Positions 8,395 to 18,795 of a DNA stretch of 33,245 nucleotides are shown piece after piece. This DNA is from Nautiliaceae bacterium. Its GTDB lineage: Bacteria > Campylobacterota > Campylobacteria > Campylobacterales > Nautiliaceae. The position numbers and the translations under genes are program-made. Where the stretch lies: the NCBI GenBank assembly GCA_027011225.1, contig JALVAK010000024.1:1-33245 (forward strand). The letters run 5' to 3'. A model generated the notes under the pieces. The model did no database searches. It was given only the letters and a program-made list of their open reading frames with translations, and was not told where the DNA came from. The number at the start of each line of letters is the position of its first letter. Within the stretch, counting starts at the first letter, position 1.

Positions 8395-8760
8395 ATGAAA
8401 ATAAGAATATATTATGATGCTACAGATGCAGGAGGCATTGTATATCATACTGAATATTTAAAATTTTGTGAGCAAGCAAGAAGTGAGATATTTTTTTCAC
8501 ACAATATATTTTTTGAGAATGAGGGCTATGTAGTAAAAGAGATAAAAGCAAATTATATAAACTCTGCAAAACTTGGGGATATTATTGAAATAAAAACTTT
8601 TGTAAAAAAGATAAAAAACGCTTCAGTTGAAATACATCAAGAAATATATAAAGATAAAAAAATATTTGAAGCAGATATAAAATTAGCTTATATAAAAAAT
8701 GGAAAATTATCTAAAATCCCACAAAAGCATCTGGAAGTGTTAAATGAATACAAAAAATAA
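8395..8760 (+). CDS. ybgC: YbgC/FadM-family acyl-CoA thioesterase
   Basis: The 121-residue single hot-dog domain has the 4-hydroxybenzoyl-CoA thioesterase signature: IYYDATDAGGIVYHTEYL, with the catalytic aspartate in the Y-x-D-T/A-D region and the following G(I/V)VYHxxYL helix, then FCEQARSEIFF. YbgC-type enzymes hydrolyse short- or medium-chain acyl-CoA or acyl-ACP and are often found near tol-pal, although no tol genes are seen here. AAAAAGGG precedes the ATG. It overlaps yraN by 17 bases, forming a two-gene operon. Confidence 0.88.
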   Translation: MKIRIYYDATDAGGIVYHTEYLKFCEQARSEIFFSHNIFFENEGYVVKEIKANYINSAKLGDIIEIKTFVKKIKNASVEIHQEIYKDKKIFEADIKLAYIKNGKLSKIPQKHLEVLNEYKK

Positions 8761-9091
8761 AGGAAATATTGCAGAAACAAAAGCATGTGAATTTTTAGAA
8801 AAAAAAGGATTTAATATATTAGAGAGAAATTTTTATTTCAAAGGCGGTGAGATAGATATAATTGCTTATAAAAACAATACTCTACATTTCATTGAAGTAA
8901 AAAGTGGATTTAAATTTGAGCCAATCTATAATATAACTCCAGCTAAAATAAAAAGAATAATAAAAGGAGCTCATATTTATATGAGGCAAAAAGGATTTGC
9001 CTCATCTCCTTTTTGCATTGATGCAATAATTATAAAAGGAGATTCGGTTAAAAATTCGGTTGAATTTTTTGAAAATCTCACTTTAATATAA
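8744..9091 (+). CDS. yraN: YraN/UPF0102-family nuclease-like protein
   Basis: The 115-residue protein carries the UPF0102 signature: NKGNIAETKACEFLEKKGF, ILERNFYFKGGEIDII and HFIEVKSG. The GEIDII...EVK pattern is the D-(E/Q)-x-K active site of the PD-(D/E)xK/Holliday-junction-resolvase fold. Biochemical function remains unproven for most members. It is the second gene of a ybgC-yraN pair and overlaps ybgC by 17 bases. After its stop comes a strong ribosome-binding site and only a nine-codon frame. Confidence 0.85.
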   Translation: MNTKNKGNIAETKACEFLEKKGFNILERNFYFKGGEIDIIAYKNNTLHFIEVKSGFKFEPIYNITPAKIKRIIKGAHIYMRQKGFASSPFCIDAIIIKGDSVKNSVEFFENLTLI

Positions 9092-9103
9092 AAAGGAGAA
9101 AGG

Positions 9104-9130
9104 ATGAAAAAGGGGGTAGTGGAATTATAA
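9104..9130 (+). other. nine-codon micro-ORF with a strong Shine-Dalgarno, possibly a gene remnant
   Basis: AAAAGGAGAAAGG at 9091-9103 directly precedes ATG, which opens a frame reading MKKGVVEL before TAA. The ribosome site is among the strongest in the window, yet the peptide is only eight residues. The remaining 50 bases up to 9180 are AT-rich and featureless. It could be a leader peptide without a target, a true microprotein, or the residual 5' end of a gene deleted from this locus. Confidence 0.3.
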
Positions 9131-9179
9131 GAGAAAAATATTAAATAAATATTAAATTTGTAAGATTTATGTAAAATTT

Positions 9180-11249
9180 CTATAATATTTCTGACATAGG
9201 TTTGCCATAATAGTAACCTTGCCCATAATCTACACCAATTTCTACAAGTTTTTTATGAATTTTTTCATTTTCAACATATTCTGCAATAGTTTTAATATTA
9301 TTTTGTTTACAAAAATCTACTATTAATTTTACTAATTGATAAGATTTATAATTATTAGTAATATTTCTAATTAAACTTCCATCTATTTTTATATAGTCTA
9401 TATTTAAATTTAAAATATGAGCAAAATTTGAATATCCACTTCCAAAATCATCTAGGGCTACTTGTATTTTATATTTTTTTAAACTATTAATAAATTTTTT
9501 AATAATTTCATAATCTTCAATAGCTTCACTCTCTAACATCTCAAAAGTTACTTTATGAGAGATGTTTTTATTTGCATATTTAGAAAAAATATTTTTCATC
9601 AGCTCTTTATCCAATATATCTTCAATAGATAAATTCATACTAACTTTAATATTTTTATCTTTTACATAAGTATAAGTTTTATCAAATATTTTAGATGTTA
9701 GCTCACTATATATTTTATTTTCTTTTGCAACTTTTAAATAACTAGAAATTGATTCTACTTTATTATCATGTTTTATTCTTGCAAGCACCTCATATTTAAC
9801 TATTGATTTATCTTTGATTTTTACAATTGGTTGAAAATAAGGAATTATTCTATCTTCTTTTAAGGCAGAGTAAATAATATTATATTTTTTAATATTTTCT
9901 TGAATCTTTTTTCTTATATCTAAGCTAGGAGAATATTTTAATATATTTTTTCTTCTCTCTTTAGCAGCTTTAAGAGCCATATCAGCATTTTCAAGTAATG
10001 GAGGAATGTCCGCAATTCCTATACTCACCGATAAAGATACACGCAATTTTCTTATTTTAAATACATAAGATTCAATTTTATTTTTTAAATAATTTGCAAG
10101 CTCAATAGAATCTATTTTATCTTTTTGATACAAAACTCCAAAATCGTCACTTCCTAATCTATAAAATTTAGCCTCTATCTCAGGTGGGGTAACCTTTGTT
10201 AAATATCTAGCTACTTTTTTTAGCAATAAATCACCATGTTTGGTACCATAAATATCATTAAAATTTTTAAATCTATTAATATTCAATATCAAAAGAACCG
10301 GATTTTGAATTTTTTTAATATCTTTATTAAATTTCATTCTATTTAAAAGCCCAGTTAAAAAGTCTTTATTGACTATCTCTTTTAATTTATTAACTGATTT
10401 TTTTAGTTTAATCTTATCTATCTCTATCCTTGCTAATAAATAAGCAATAAAAAAAGAGATAAAAATTATAAACATAATTAAAATATAAGAAAAATATCTA
10501 AAAGCTTTGATTTTTTCTTGCTCTTTATGAAAAATTTCAGTTTTTATATCTTTTATTAAATCAATGTTGCTCTCATCTATTATTTGATTTAATAATCTTT
10601 TATATAAAGGATAATTTTTCAATACTACATTCATATGAATCAAAAACAATTTTTTAAAAATATCTATTTTTTCATTACTTGAAGTATAATTTTTAATAAA
10701 ACTAATATTATTTACTAAAAAATCCCTATCCAATGCATTCCTGCTTATAAACAAGGAAATAACAAATGAATTAGCTTTTTGAAAAAATAGATAATCATTT
10801 ATATTAAACCTACCATTTTTTATCTCCTCAAAAATTAAATCACTTAAATAATTAATCTCTTTGTTAAAAAAAATTATGGAGTTTTTAATAGAAGAGTTTA
10901 ATATTTGAAACTGATAAATATAATTAATCTTTTTTTGAAGATTTTTCTTATACTCTATAAATTTTTTATATTCTAAAGGATACAAATCTTTAAAATCAAT
11001 TTTTATCTCTTCTATTTTTTTAATATTTTGAGCAATAAAATCATTGTTGCTATACAAAAACACTCCATTTTTAAGTATTTCATAATTTAACCTCAGCTCT
11101 AAAGAGCGAATTTTTTCTAAAGTTGAAATTATTTTATTGCTCTTAACAAGAAATCTCTGAGTATAATAATTAAAATAAAATACGCTAATAACAACAAACA
11201 CACCAAGTAAAATAACTAACAACATTTTTTTTGTAAAAATTACTTTCAT
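9180..11249 (-). CDS. membrane GGDEF-EAL protein, probably a c-di-GMP phosphodiesterase
   Basis: The 689-residue protein has a membrane helix at about 8-28, a helical periplasmic sensor region to about 250, a second helix at about 252-273, a GGDEF domain (about 290-440) and an EAL domain (about 450-689). The cyclase half looks inactive: GGDEF is GSDDF (366-370), the metal-site aspartate of the DxDxFK motif is Asn323 (NINRFK), and no RxxD inhibitory site is seen. The EAL half keeps its catalytic set: E487 (as EVL), N539, E570, D600-D601 in DDFGSGYS, K621, E657 and Q677. c-di-GMP hydrolysis is therefore the likely output. Its ATG overlaps the di-haem peroxidase stop by four bases, suggesting a joint function. 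Confidence 0.88.
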   Translation of the reverse strand: MKVIFTKKMLLVILLGVFVVISVFYFNYYTQRFLVKSNKIISTLEKIRSLELRLNYEILKNGVFLYSNNDFIAQNIKKIEEIKIDFKDLYPLEYKKFIEYKKNLQKKINYIYQFQILNSSIKNSIIFFNKEINYLSDLIFEEIKNGRFNINDYLFFQKANSFVISLFISRNALDRDFLVNNISFIKNYTSSNEKIDIFKKLFLIHMNVVLKNYPLYKRLLNQIIDESNIDLIKDIKTEIFHKEQEKIKAFRYFSYILIMFIIFISFFIAYLLARIEIDKIKLKKSVNKLKEIVNKDFLTGLLNRMKFNKDIKKIQNPVLLILNINRFKNFNDIYGTKHGDLLLKKVARYLTKVTPPEIEAKFYRLGSDDFGVLYQKDKIDSIELANYLKNKIESYVFKIRKLRVSLSVSIGIADIPPLLENADMALKAAKERRKNILKYSPSLDIRKKIQENIKKYNIIYSALKEDRIIPYFQPIVKIKDKSIVKYEVLARIKHDNKVESISSYLKVAKENKIYSELTSKIFDKTYTYVKDKNIKVSMNLSIEDILDKELMKNIFSKYANKNISHKVTFEMLESEAIEDYEIIKKFINSLKKYKIQVALDDFGSGYSNFAHILNLNIDYIKIDGSLIRNITNNYKSYQLVKLIVDFCKQNNIKTIAEYVENEKIHKKLVEIGVDYGQGYYYGKPMSEIL

Positions 11250-12145
11250 TTATTTAACTCTCCAGTAAAAGTCTTTAAAAAAGCTTCAATAGCCTTAACT
11301 TCATCTAATTTTAATCTAATACCAAGATTATAATAACCCATATTAGAGATTGCTTCTTTTAGGGTTTTAGCACTTCCATCATGAAAATATGGAGCAGTAA
11401 GAGATATATTTCTAAGAGTTGGAACTTTATATACACATTTATCTAAAACATTATGTGTTATTTCATACCTATCATCTATACAATTTTTATAAGGAATAAT
11501 AAGACCCATTTTCTCAAAAGAATTACCCCCTATATTAACTCCATTATGACAAGTAATACATCCATATTTTTTAAATAAAATTTTTCCTCTCATTTCAAGA
11601 GGAGTTAGTTTAGCTTTTCCTTTTAAATATAAGTCATACTTACAATTAGGAGTAATTAAACTTTTTTCAAACTCAGCAATAGCATCTGCTACCATATCAG
11701 CTGTAATATAATTTGTATGATAAATTTTTTTAAATAATTTTTTGTAAAAAGAATTTTTATTAACAAATTTTTCTACATCTTTTTTACTCATATTCATCTC
11801 AAAAGTAGTATGCAAAGGTCCAAAAACCTGCTCTTTTAAACTTTTTACTCTTCCATTCCAAAACTGTCTAAAATTAAATACTGCATTTAAAATAGTAGGC
11901 GAATTAACCCTTCCTTTTTTACCAAAAACTCCAATAGAAACTCTCCTTTTATCAGCCCATCCTTCATTTGGCTTATGACAAGAAATACAAGCCACTTTTT
12001 TATCCGCTGAGAGTCTACTATCCATAAAAAGATATTTTCCAAGCTTTGCTTTTTGTTTATCGATTTTAATATGCTCAGGTATAGGAGTGATTAAATTAAA
12101 AGCATATAAATACTTTAAAAAAATAATAAAAATAATTCTTTTCAT
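11246..12145 (-). CDS. periplasmic di-haem cytochrome c peroxidase (CcpA/MauG family)
   Basis: A short signal peptide (about 1-15) is followed by two CxxCH haem-binding motifs, CISCH at 53-57 and CITCH at 196-200, in a protein of 299 residues. The region VPTLRNISLTAPYFHDGS and Met269 in SNMG match the electron-accepting haem domain of bacterial di-haem peroxidases, which reduce hydrogen peroxide with electrons from cytochrome c. The family also includes MauG-type enzymes and proteins with other roles. Three further cysteines (168, 222, 237) could form a disulfide. The gene directly abuts mnmD and overlaps the EAL gene by four bases. Confidence 0.88.
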   Translation of the reverse strand: MKRIIFIIFLKYLYAFNLITPIPEHIKIDKQKAKLGKYLFMDSRLSADKKVACISCHKPNEGWADKRRVSIGVFGKKGRVNSPTILNAVFNFRQFWNGRVKSLKEQVFGPLHTTFEMNMSKKDVEKFVNKNSFYKKLFKKIYHTNYITADMVADAIAEFEKSLITPNCKYDLYLKGKAKLTPLEMRGKILFKKYGCITCHNGVNIGGNSFEKMGLIIPYKNCIDDRYEITHNVLDKCVYKVPTLRNISLTAPYFHDGSAKTLKEAISNMGYYNLGIRLKLDEVKAIEAFLKTFTGELNK

Positions 12146-12868
12146 CTAATCCTCATAAAAATAACATTTAATTCTTTTTAATTTCTCTTCAAAATTAACT
12201 CTTGGATACCCAATATCTCTAAATGCAGCAATACTTCCTTTCCTTATAAAATCATCTTTATGTGTAAAAAGTTTAAATCCAAGTTTATACAAAGCACATC
12301 TAACTGGAGTTGCAACACTATAAGTTGTAATTACTCCTTTTTGATTCAAAATTTTTTTTAAATCATTAAAATATTCAATAGTCCAAAGCTCTTTATTTAC
12401 CTTAGGTGAGAAAGCATCTTGATATACAAAGTGAATATTTTCTAAATTTTTAATATATTCCCTTGCATCAACATTTGCTACTTCAATTTCCACAAATTCA
12501 TCTTTATAATACAAATTTTTGCTAACTTCATTTATTATATTTTTAATCTTATCAAATTCTTTTGGATATTTAAAGTTTTTAAGAGATTTTACTAATTCTA
12601 AATCAAGCTCAGGTGAGAATATTTTAAGTTTCTTATGTTTTGGTCTATTAAGAATTGAAACAAAAGTATTATAACCTAAACCAAAGCATATATCTAAAAT
12701 TCTTATCTCTTCTTCATCTATATCATCCGCTAAATCTTTCATTACACTTACATGTTTATAATACGTCTCTTTTAATGCTCCTTCACTTGAGTGATAACAC
12801 TCGTTATACTCTAAATTTTTAAGAGTAAAAGTATTATCTTTTGTTTTAACTTCTTTATATTTAATCAT
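12146..12868 (-). CDS. mnmD: MnmD-type tRNA U34 methyltransferase (MnmC methyltransferase domain only)
   Basis: The 240-residue product corresponds to the N-terminal methyltransferase half of MnmC. It shows YHSSEGALKETYYKHV, the SAM-binding ICFGLGYNTF, and VYQDAFSPKVNKELWT. It would methylate nm5U34 to mnm5U34 in certain tRNAs. The FAD oxidase half is absent, as in stand-alone MnmD proteins. I chose ATG 12868; an upstream in-frame TTG at 12877 would add MLK. It overlaps the CNB gene by eight bases and is immediately followed by the peroxidase gene. Confidence 0.85.
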   Translation of the reverse strand: MIKYKEVKTKDNTFTLKNLEYNECYHSSEGALKETYYKHVSVMKDLADDIDEEEIRILDICFGLGYNTFVSILNRPKHKKLKIFSPELDLELVKSLKNFKYPKEFDKIKNIINEVSKNLYYKDEFVEIEVANVDAREYIKNLENIHFVYQDAFSPKVNKELWTIEYFNDLKKILNQKGVITTYSVATPVRCALYKLGFKLFTHKDDFIRKGSIAAFRDIGYPRVNFEEKLKRIKCYFYED

Positions 12869-13325
12869 TTTCAACAACTTCTACTAATGCATTAAATAAA
12901 GTTAAAATCTCTTTATCTGCTTTTCTTAAATGTTTTGCAATATCTAAACTTATAACCCAAAGCATCTTAACTGCAATTTGAGGATACATATCAATTAAAC
13001 TAACAAATTCATTATGCTCAATTTCTAAAGTAGATATATCTTTAGTTGCTTTTATTGTAGAAGTTACAAGACCTCTATCAATTAAATTAACTTCCCCAAA
13101 AAACTCATCTCCGCCTGCTTTTATAACCTCCACTACATAATCTTCTTTATAAATAGAAGTTTTATATATCTCCACTTCTCCTTGTAATAAAATAAAAGCT
13201 TTAGATGAATATTCGCCTTCTTTTAATACAATGCTATTTTTTGGATAACTTCTTTTAGTAAAAAACTTAATAGCTTCTTGATATTCTTCATCACTTAATA
13301 GCTTAAATATAGGATGCTCTCTCAT
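12861..13325 (-). CDS. cyclic-nucleotide-binding-domain protein
   Basis: The 154-residue protein is a single CRP-type beta-roll: IVLKEGEYSSKAFILLQGEVEIYK at about 33-56, then the phosphate-binding-cassette position FFGEVNLIDRGLVTSTIKA at about 75-93 and a C-terminal helix. No helix-turn-helix follows, so it is not a DNA-binding regulator by itself. The cassette lacks the canonical RA(A/T)V nucleotide contact (STIKA instead), so ligand binding is uncertain. It sits between recJ and mnmD with overlaps at both ends (4 and 8 bases), which suggests a small accessory or scaffold protein. Confidence 0.8.
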   Translation of the reverse strand: MREHPIFKLLSDEEYQEAIKFFTKRSYPKNSIVLKEGEYSSKAFILLQGEVEIYKTSIYKEDYVVEVIKAGGDEFFGEVNLIDRGLVTSTIKATKDISTLEIEHNEFVSLIDMYPQIAVKMLWVISLDIAKHLRKADKEILTLFNALVEVVEND

Positions 13326-14863
13326 AATATCTCCTCTATTATAAGTTGAATCTCTCTCCCTCTAAAATTATTCTCTTCTATGGAAAATTTAAATGTAATA
13401 ATTTCATCAAACTCCCCATCATATCTAAATATTACAGCTGGCAAAAATATACCATTTTGAGAAAGAATCAATTTATAATGGTTATCTTTTAAATTTTGAA
13501 TATGCTCTATTTTTGCAGTAGAGATAAATTTTGGCTTTGGATTTCCCTCCCCATAAGGCTCATAAGAGTTTAAAATATCCAAAAGCTCTATATCAATTTC
13601 ACTAAAAGGAAGCTCTCCTAATACAAAATCTTCAATAAAAAAATCTTTTTCTTTATATTTTTTAATCTTTTCATTTAATAAGCGTTTTAAAATTTCAAAC
13701 TTCTCTTCTTTCATACTAAGCCCACACGCCATCTTATGACCGCCAAATCCATCTAATAAATCTTCACATTCACTAATTAAAGAAAATATATCAATATTTC
13801 CAAGGCTTCTTCCACTTCCTTTTAGTTTTTCTTCATCTCTTGAAAAGACAATAGCAGGTTTTTTATACTTATGCACAAGACGACTAGCAATAATTCCTAT
13901 AACACCCTCGTGATAATCCCCCTTTACCAAAATAAAATCATCCTCATCTTCAATCTCAATATCTTCTAAAATCTCTTTTTCTGTTTCTTTTCGTAAATTA
14001 TTCAGTCTATCTAGCTCCAAATAAAGCTTATATGCTTCATTTTCATCTTCACTTATTAAAAATTCAAAAGCCTTTTTTGCATCATCTACTCTTCCTGCAG
14101 CATTTAATCTTGGAGCTATATTAAAAGCAATATCTATAGCTTTTATCTCTGAATTAAAAAATCTTTTAATAGCTTTGCTAAAAGCTCGTAATGCCTTATT
14201 TAATCTCTTAAGCCCCATATTAACCAATGTCCTATTCATATTTGTAAGTGGCATTACATCTGCAATTATAGCAATACATAAAATATCTAAAAATTCTCTT
14301 AAATCTTTTTTTAGATTCATTTCATGTTTAAGCGCTGCACATAAATACCAAGCCACCTCAGCCCCACATATCTCTTTAAAAGGAAAATTAGGAGAAGTTT
14401 TAGGATTAACAATAGCATAAGCATCTGGCAAAACAAACTTGTTTTTTTCAATTTGCTTTGGTGTATGATGGTCAGTAATTATTAAATCAATATTTCTTTC
14501 TTTACAAATTTTAGCTGCTTCAAAAGAAGTTATTCCATTATCAACCGTTATGATTAAATCAGCATCAATCTCTTCTAAAAGCTTAGGAGTTAACCCATAC
14601 CCATGAGCAAATCTATTTGGAATTTTAATCTCAAAATTATCATAAATTTCATTTAAAAAAAGATGCATTATTGCACAGCTACTAACACCATCTACATCAT
14701 AATCACCTACAACTACTATCTTTTCATTATTTTCAATCGCTTTTTTTATTCTACTTGAAGCTTTTTGAATATCACTCAAAAGAGAAAAATGTGGAATTTG
14801 TAAAGAAGATATTTCATCAATTCTTGATGATAGAATTTTTTTTATTTTTTTCTTATCTAACAA
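13322..14863 (-). CDS. recJ: single-stranded-DNA-specific exonuclease RecJ
   Basis: The 513-residue DHH-family nuclease has motif I VVGDYDVDGVSSCAIM, ITVDNG, and the DHHTP motif near residue 130. NIAPRLNAAGRVDDA and the DHHA1 motif GFGGHKMACGLSM follow, and an OB-like domain makes up the C-terminus. RecJ degrades ssDNA 5' to 3' in RecF-pathway recombination, mismatch repair and base excision repair. It follows pyrG by 24 bases, a pairing I recognise from Campylobacterota, and overlaps the CNB gene by four bases. Confidence 0.95.
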   Translation of the reverse strand: MLDKKKIKKILSSRIDEISSLQIPHFSLLSDIQKASSRIKKAIENNEKIVVVGDYDVDGVSSCAIMHLFLNEIYDNFEIKIPNRFAHGYGLTPKLLEEIDADLIITVDNGITSFEAAKICKERNIDLIITDHHTPKQIEKNKFVLPDAYAIVNPKTSPNFPFKEICGAEVAWYLCAALKHEMNLKKDLREFLDILCIAIIADVMPLTNMNRTLVNMGLKRLNKALRAFSKAIKRFFNSEIKAIDIAFNIAPRLNAAGRVDDAKKAFEFLISEDENEAYKLYLELDRLNNLRKETEKEILEDIEIEDEDDFILVKGDYHEGVIGIIASRLVHKYKKPAIVFSRDEEKLKGSGRSLGNIDIFSLISECEDLLDGFGGHKMACGLSMKEEKFEILKRLLNEKIKKYKEKDFFIEDFVLGELPFSEIDIELLDILNSYEPYGEGNPKPKFISTAKIEHIQNLKDNHYKLILSQNGIFLPAVIFRYDGEFDEIITFKFSIEENNFRGREIQLIIEEIL

Positions 14864-14887
14864 TAGTTGCCTTTTTAAAAAAACTTT

Positions 14888-16528
<1,641 letters not shown>

Positions 16529-16536
16529 TTATTGAA

Positions 16537-16545
16537 ATTATATCA
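16537..16545 (-). promoter_or_regulatory. pyrG operon promoter (extended -10)
   Basis: On the minus strand TGATATAAT reads from 16545 to 16537, an extended -10 box (TGnTATAAT), placing transcription start near 16530 and giving a short leader before the pyrG ATG at 16516. No -35 consensus is apparent, which is usual for sigma70 promoters in Campylobacterota. Confidence 0.6.
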
Positions 16546-16621
16546 TTTTCATCTTTAAAATTCCTTATCCTCCTAAAAAGGAAAAAATCTAAAAATATCT
16601 AAAAAAGTATTTAATTTTTTA

Positions 16622-16630
16622 TGCTACAAT
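16622..16630 (+). promoter_or_regulatory. rpsU promoter (extended -10)
   Basis: TGCTACAAT at 16622-16630 fits an extended -10 box, with start of transcription expected near 16637 and a leader of about 29 bases to the GTG of rpsU. The upstream 60 bases are rich in A and T tracts, including TTAATTTTTT just before the box, as in many Campylobacterota promoters. Confidence 0.6.
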
Positions 16631-16665
16631 TACATTTCAAAATTAAATGAAAGGTGGTGAGAGCA

Positions 16666-16878
16666 GTGCCAGGAATCGTAGTACATCCGGGAGAAGATTT
16701 TGAAACTGCTTACAGAAAATTCAAAAGACAAGTTGATAGAAACTTAATTGTAGTTGAAATTAGAAAAAGAAGATTTTACGAGCCGCCAAGTGAAAGACGC
16801 AAAAAAGAAAAAATCGCGACTCGTAAAAAAATCCTTAGAAAACTTTGGATGCTTAGAAGATATGAGAGCAGATTATAA
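16666..16878 (+). CDS. rpsU: 30S ribosomal protein S21
   Basis: The 70-residue basic protein reads [19 protein letters not shown] at the N-terminus and ends [16 protein letters not shown], the Campylobacterota form of S21, which helps the 30S subunit pair with mRNA. The open frame extends upstream to GTG codons at 16654 and 16657, but the family start MPGI aligns with GTG 16666. The AAGGTGGTGAGAG sequence before it then acts as the ribosome-binding site. The terminator hairpin begins inside the last codons of this gene. Confidence 0.93.
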   Translation: MPGIVVHPGEDFETAYRKFKRQVDRNLIVVEIRKRRFYEPPSERRKKEKIATRKKILRKLWMLRRYESRL

Positions 16879-16894
16879 TCTGCTCCTCTTTTTA
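16866..16894 (+). terminator. rpsU rho-independent terminator overlapping the stop codon
   Basis: A perfect 20-base inverted repeat (16866-16885, arms GAGCAGATTA and TAATCTGCTC) is followed by CTCTTTTTATT. The stop codon TAA (16876-16878) lies in the second arm, so the gene ends inside its own terminator. From 16895 to the end of tsaD at 17074 I see only AT-rich sequence without a gene. Confidence 0.8.
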
Positions 16895-17073
16895 TTTATT
16901 TTATTTTTACCTCTGACACTAAATTTAGCATTATACGCTTTTTTGTTAAATCTGCGCTTATTTTTAACTTTAAACTATAAATTTGACATTTATATACCGC
17001 ATATAATAACAATGCTACTCATAACTCAACATGCATAACTTACAACTTCCCATGCTTCCTAACTCTTTCTCCA

Positions 17074-18054
17074 TTAACATTTCCTAAACTCAACCCGTGG
17101 CATTACATCCAAATGTTTATAATCAATAAATTCACCTTTTTTATAAAGCTCAATTGCTGCTCTTGCTATCATTGCGGCATTATCGCTTGTATATTTCATT
17201 TCTGGATATAATAAGTTAAAATTAAACTCTTTAGATAATTTTTCAAACTCCTCTCTAACTCTTTTATTAGCACTCGCTCCACCTACTATTGCAAAATTTT
17301 TTGGTCTATATTTTTTAATTGCTCTTTTACTCATAAAAACTAAATGCTCTATTGCCCTCTCTTGAAAAGATGAAGCAATATCTTCTTTTTTATATTTATT
17401 CTCTTCAATTGCCAGTCTTATTGCATTTTTAAGCCCAGAATAGCTAAATTTAATTTCACTTGAATTTTTAAGAGGAAGAGGCAAAGGGACAATATTTTTA
17501 CCTTTAAGCGCTAATTTCTCAATCTCTGGTCCACCTGGATAATTTAAGCCTAGCATCTTAGCACACTTATCAAAACTCTCACCAAAACTATCATCAAGAG
17601 TAGTAGCAATCTCACAAATATTTTTCACACCATTAAATTGAAGTATCTTTGTATGCCCTCCGCTAATAAGTAACACCATCATAGGTTTAATTTCCTCTTT
17701 TTCAATAAAAAGCGAATAAATATGCCCTAATAAATGATTTACAGCAATAATTGGAAGATTTAAAGCAATTGAGAGAGCTTTTGCCATCATTACACCCTCT
17801 TGCAATGTTACAGAAAGCCCAGGCGCATTAGTCACTGCTATAGCTTTTAGTTTGGGGAAATATTCTTTTGTCTCTTGTAAAATTTTTGGAAGTGCCTTGG
17901 CATGAAGACGGCTTGCAAGCTCAGGTACAACTCCTCCATATTTTGCATGCTCAATCTCTTGAGATATTTTTTTATGAAACAAAAGTTTTTTACTCTCAAT
18001 CTCCATTACCGCAATACTTGAATCATCACAACTACTCTCAATCGCTAAAATCAT
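17074..18054 (-). CDS. tsaD: tRNA N6-adenosine threonylcarbamoyltransferase TsaD
   Basis: The 326-residue ASKHA-fold enzyme transfers the threonylcarbamoyl group to A37 of ANN-decoding tRNAs (t6A), acting with TsaB and TsaE. Visible signatures are [16 protein letters not shown] at the start, metal-binding [48 protein letters not shown], and the C-terminal [12 protein letters not shown] with the last metal-binding Asp. Full family length. It is divergent from the response-regulator gene. Confidence 0.96.
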   Translation of the reverse strand: MILAIESSCDDSSIAVMEIESKKLLFHKKISQEIEHAKYGGVVPELASRLHAKALPKILQETKEYFPKLKAIAVTNAPGLSVTLQEGVMMAKALSIALNLPIIAVNHLLGHIYSLFIEKEEIKPMMVLLISGGHTKILQFNGVKNICEIATTLDDSFGESFDKCAKMLGLNYPGGPEIEKLALKGKNIVPLPLPLKNSSEIKFSYSGLKNAIRLAIEENKYKKEDIASSFQERAIEHLVFMSKRAIKKYRPKNFAIVGGASANKRVREEFEKLSKEFNFNLLYPEMKYTSDNAAMIARAAIELYKKGEFIDYKHLDVMPRVEFRKC

Positions 18055-18093
18055 TTAATTCCTTTTTTAAGGTGTATTTTAACATTAATTTAT

Positions 18094-18101
18094 ATTATAA
18101 T
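18094..18101. promoter_or_regulatory. overlapping divergent -10 boxes between tsaD and the response regulator
   Basis: The near-palindromic tatattataatac contains TATAAT on the plus strand at 18096-18101 (26 bases before the regulator ATG) and on the minus strand at 18099-18094 (about 40 bases before the tsaD start). The boxes share four bases, so the two transcripts probably compete. No -35 match is seen. Confidence 0.5.
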
Positions 18102-18126
18102 ACATTAAAAGCTAAAAGGATTTGAT

Positions 18127-18795
18127 ATGAAAGTTTTACTTATTGAAGATGATATTAAACTACTTGAAAATATCAAAACTGGACTTAAAAAACAAGGATT
18201 TAGAGTAGATGTAGCAAAAGATGGAGAAGAGGGGCTTTATCTTGCACAAAATAACAAATATGATGTAATTATTGTTGATTGGATGCTGCCAAAACTCTCA
18301 GGAATTGATTTGATTAAAAAATTAAGAAGTGAGGGAATTCATACTCCTATCTTAATTCTTACAGCTAAAGGGGAAATTGAAGATAAAGTAGAGGGGCTTA
18401 AAGTTGCAGATGATTATTTAACAAAACCATTTGATTTTGAAGAGCTTATTGCAAGACTTAAAGCACTTTATAGAAGAAGTCAAAATATTCAAGATAATGT
18501 ATTAAAAATAGCCGATTTAGAGCTAAATCCAGAAACAAAAGAAGTAAAAAGAGGAGGAAAATATATTGATTTAACAGCTAAACAATTTGAATTATTAAAA
18601 TACTTAATGATTAATAAAAATAAAATTGTAACTCCTGAGATGATTGCAAATAACTTATGGGAAATGGATGATGAGATTAATTCAAACGTTATTAATGTAT
18701 ATATCTCTCATATTAGAAAAAAAATAGATAAAGATGCAGATAAAAAATTAATAAAAACAATAAGAGGAATGGGCTTTAAAATAAGCGATGAATAA
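18127..18795 (+). CDS. OmpR/PhoB-family response regulator
   Basis: The 222-residue two-domain regulator has a receiver domain at about 1-118 with acidic pocket E7-D8-D9, phospho-acceptor D51 in IIVDWMLPKLSG, T79 and K100 in LTKPF. A winged-helix DNA-binding domain at about 127-220 has KQFELLKYLMINKNKIVT and the recognition region NVINVYISHIRKKI. It overlaps the histidine kinase gene by eight bases, so the two form a cognate pair. The target genes and signal cannot be read from the sequence; the neighbouring DUF255 protein is convergent, not in the operon. Confidence 0.93.
   Translation: MKVLLIEDDIKLLENIKTGLKKQGFRVDVAKDGEEGLYLAQNNKYDVIIVDWMLPKLSGIDLIKKLRSEGIHTPILILTAKGEIEDKVEGLKVADDYLTKPFDFEELIARLKALYRRSQNIQDNVLKIADLELNPETKEVKRGGKYIDLTAKQFELLKYLMINKNKIVTPEMIANNLWEMDDEINSNVINVYISHIRKKIDKDADKKLIKTIRGMGFKISDE

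Noticed and set aside
14175-14420. 81-codon plus-strand frame inside recJ
   Set aside because: It is antisense to the conserved RecJ catalytic domain, without a ribosome site or recognisable protein features.
16654-16665. Four-codon N-terminal extension of S21
   Set aside because: The family begins MPGI; the upstream GTG codons form part of the ribosome-binding region.
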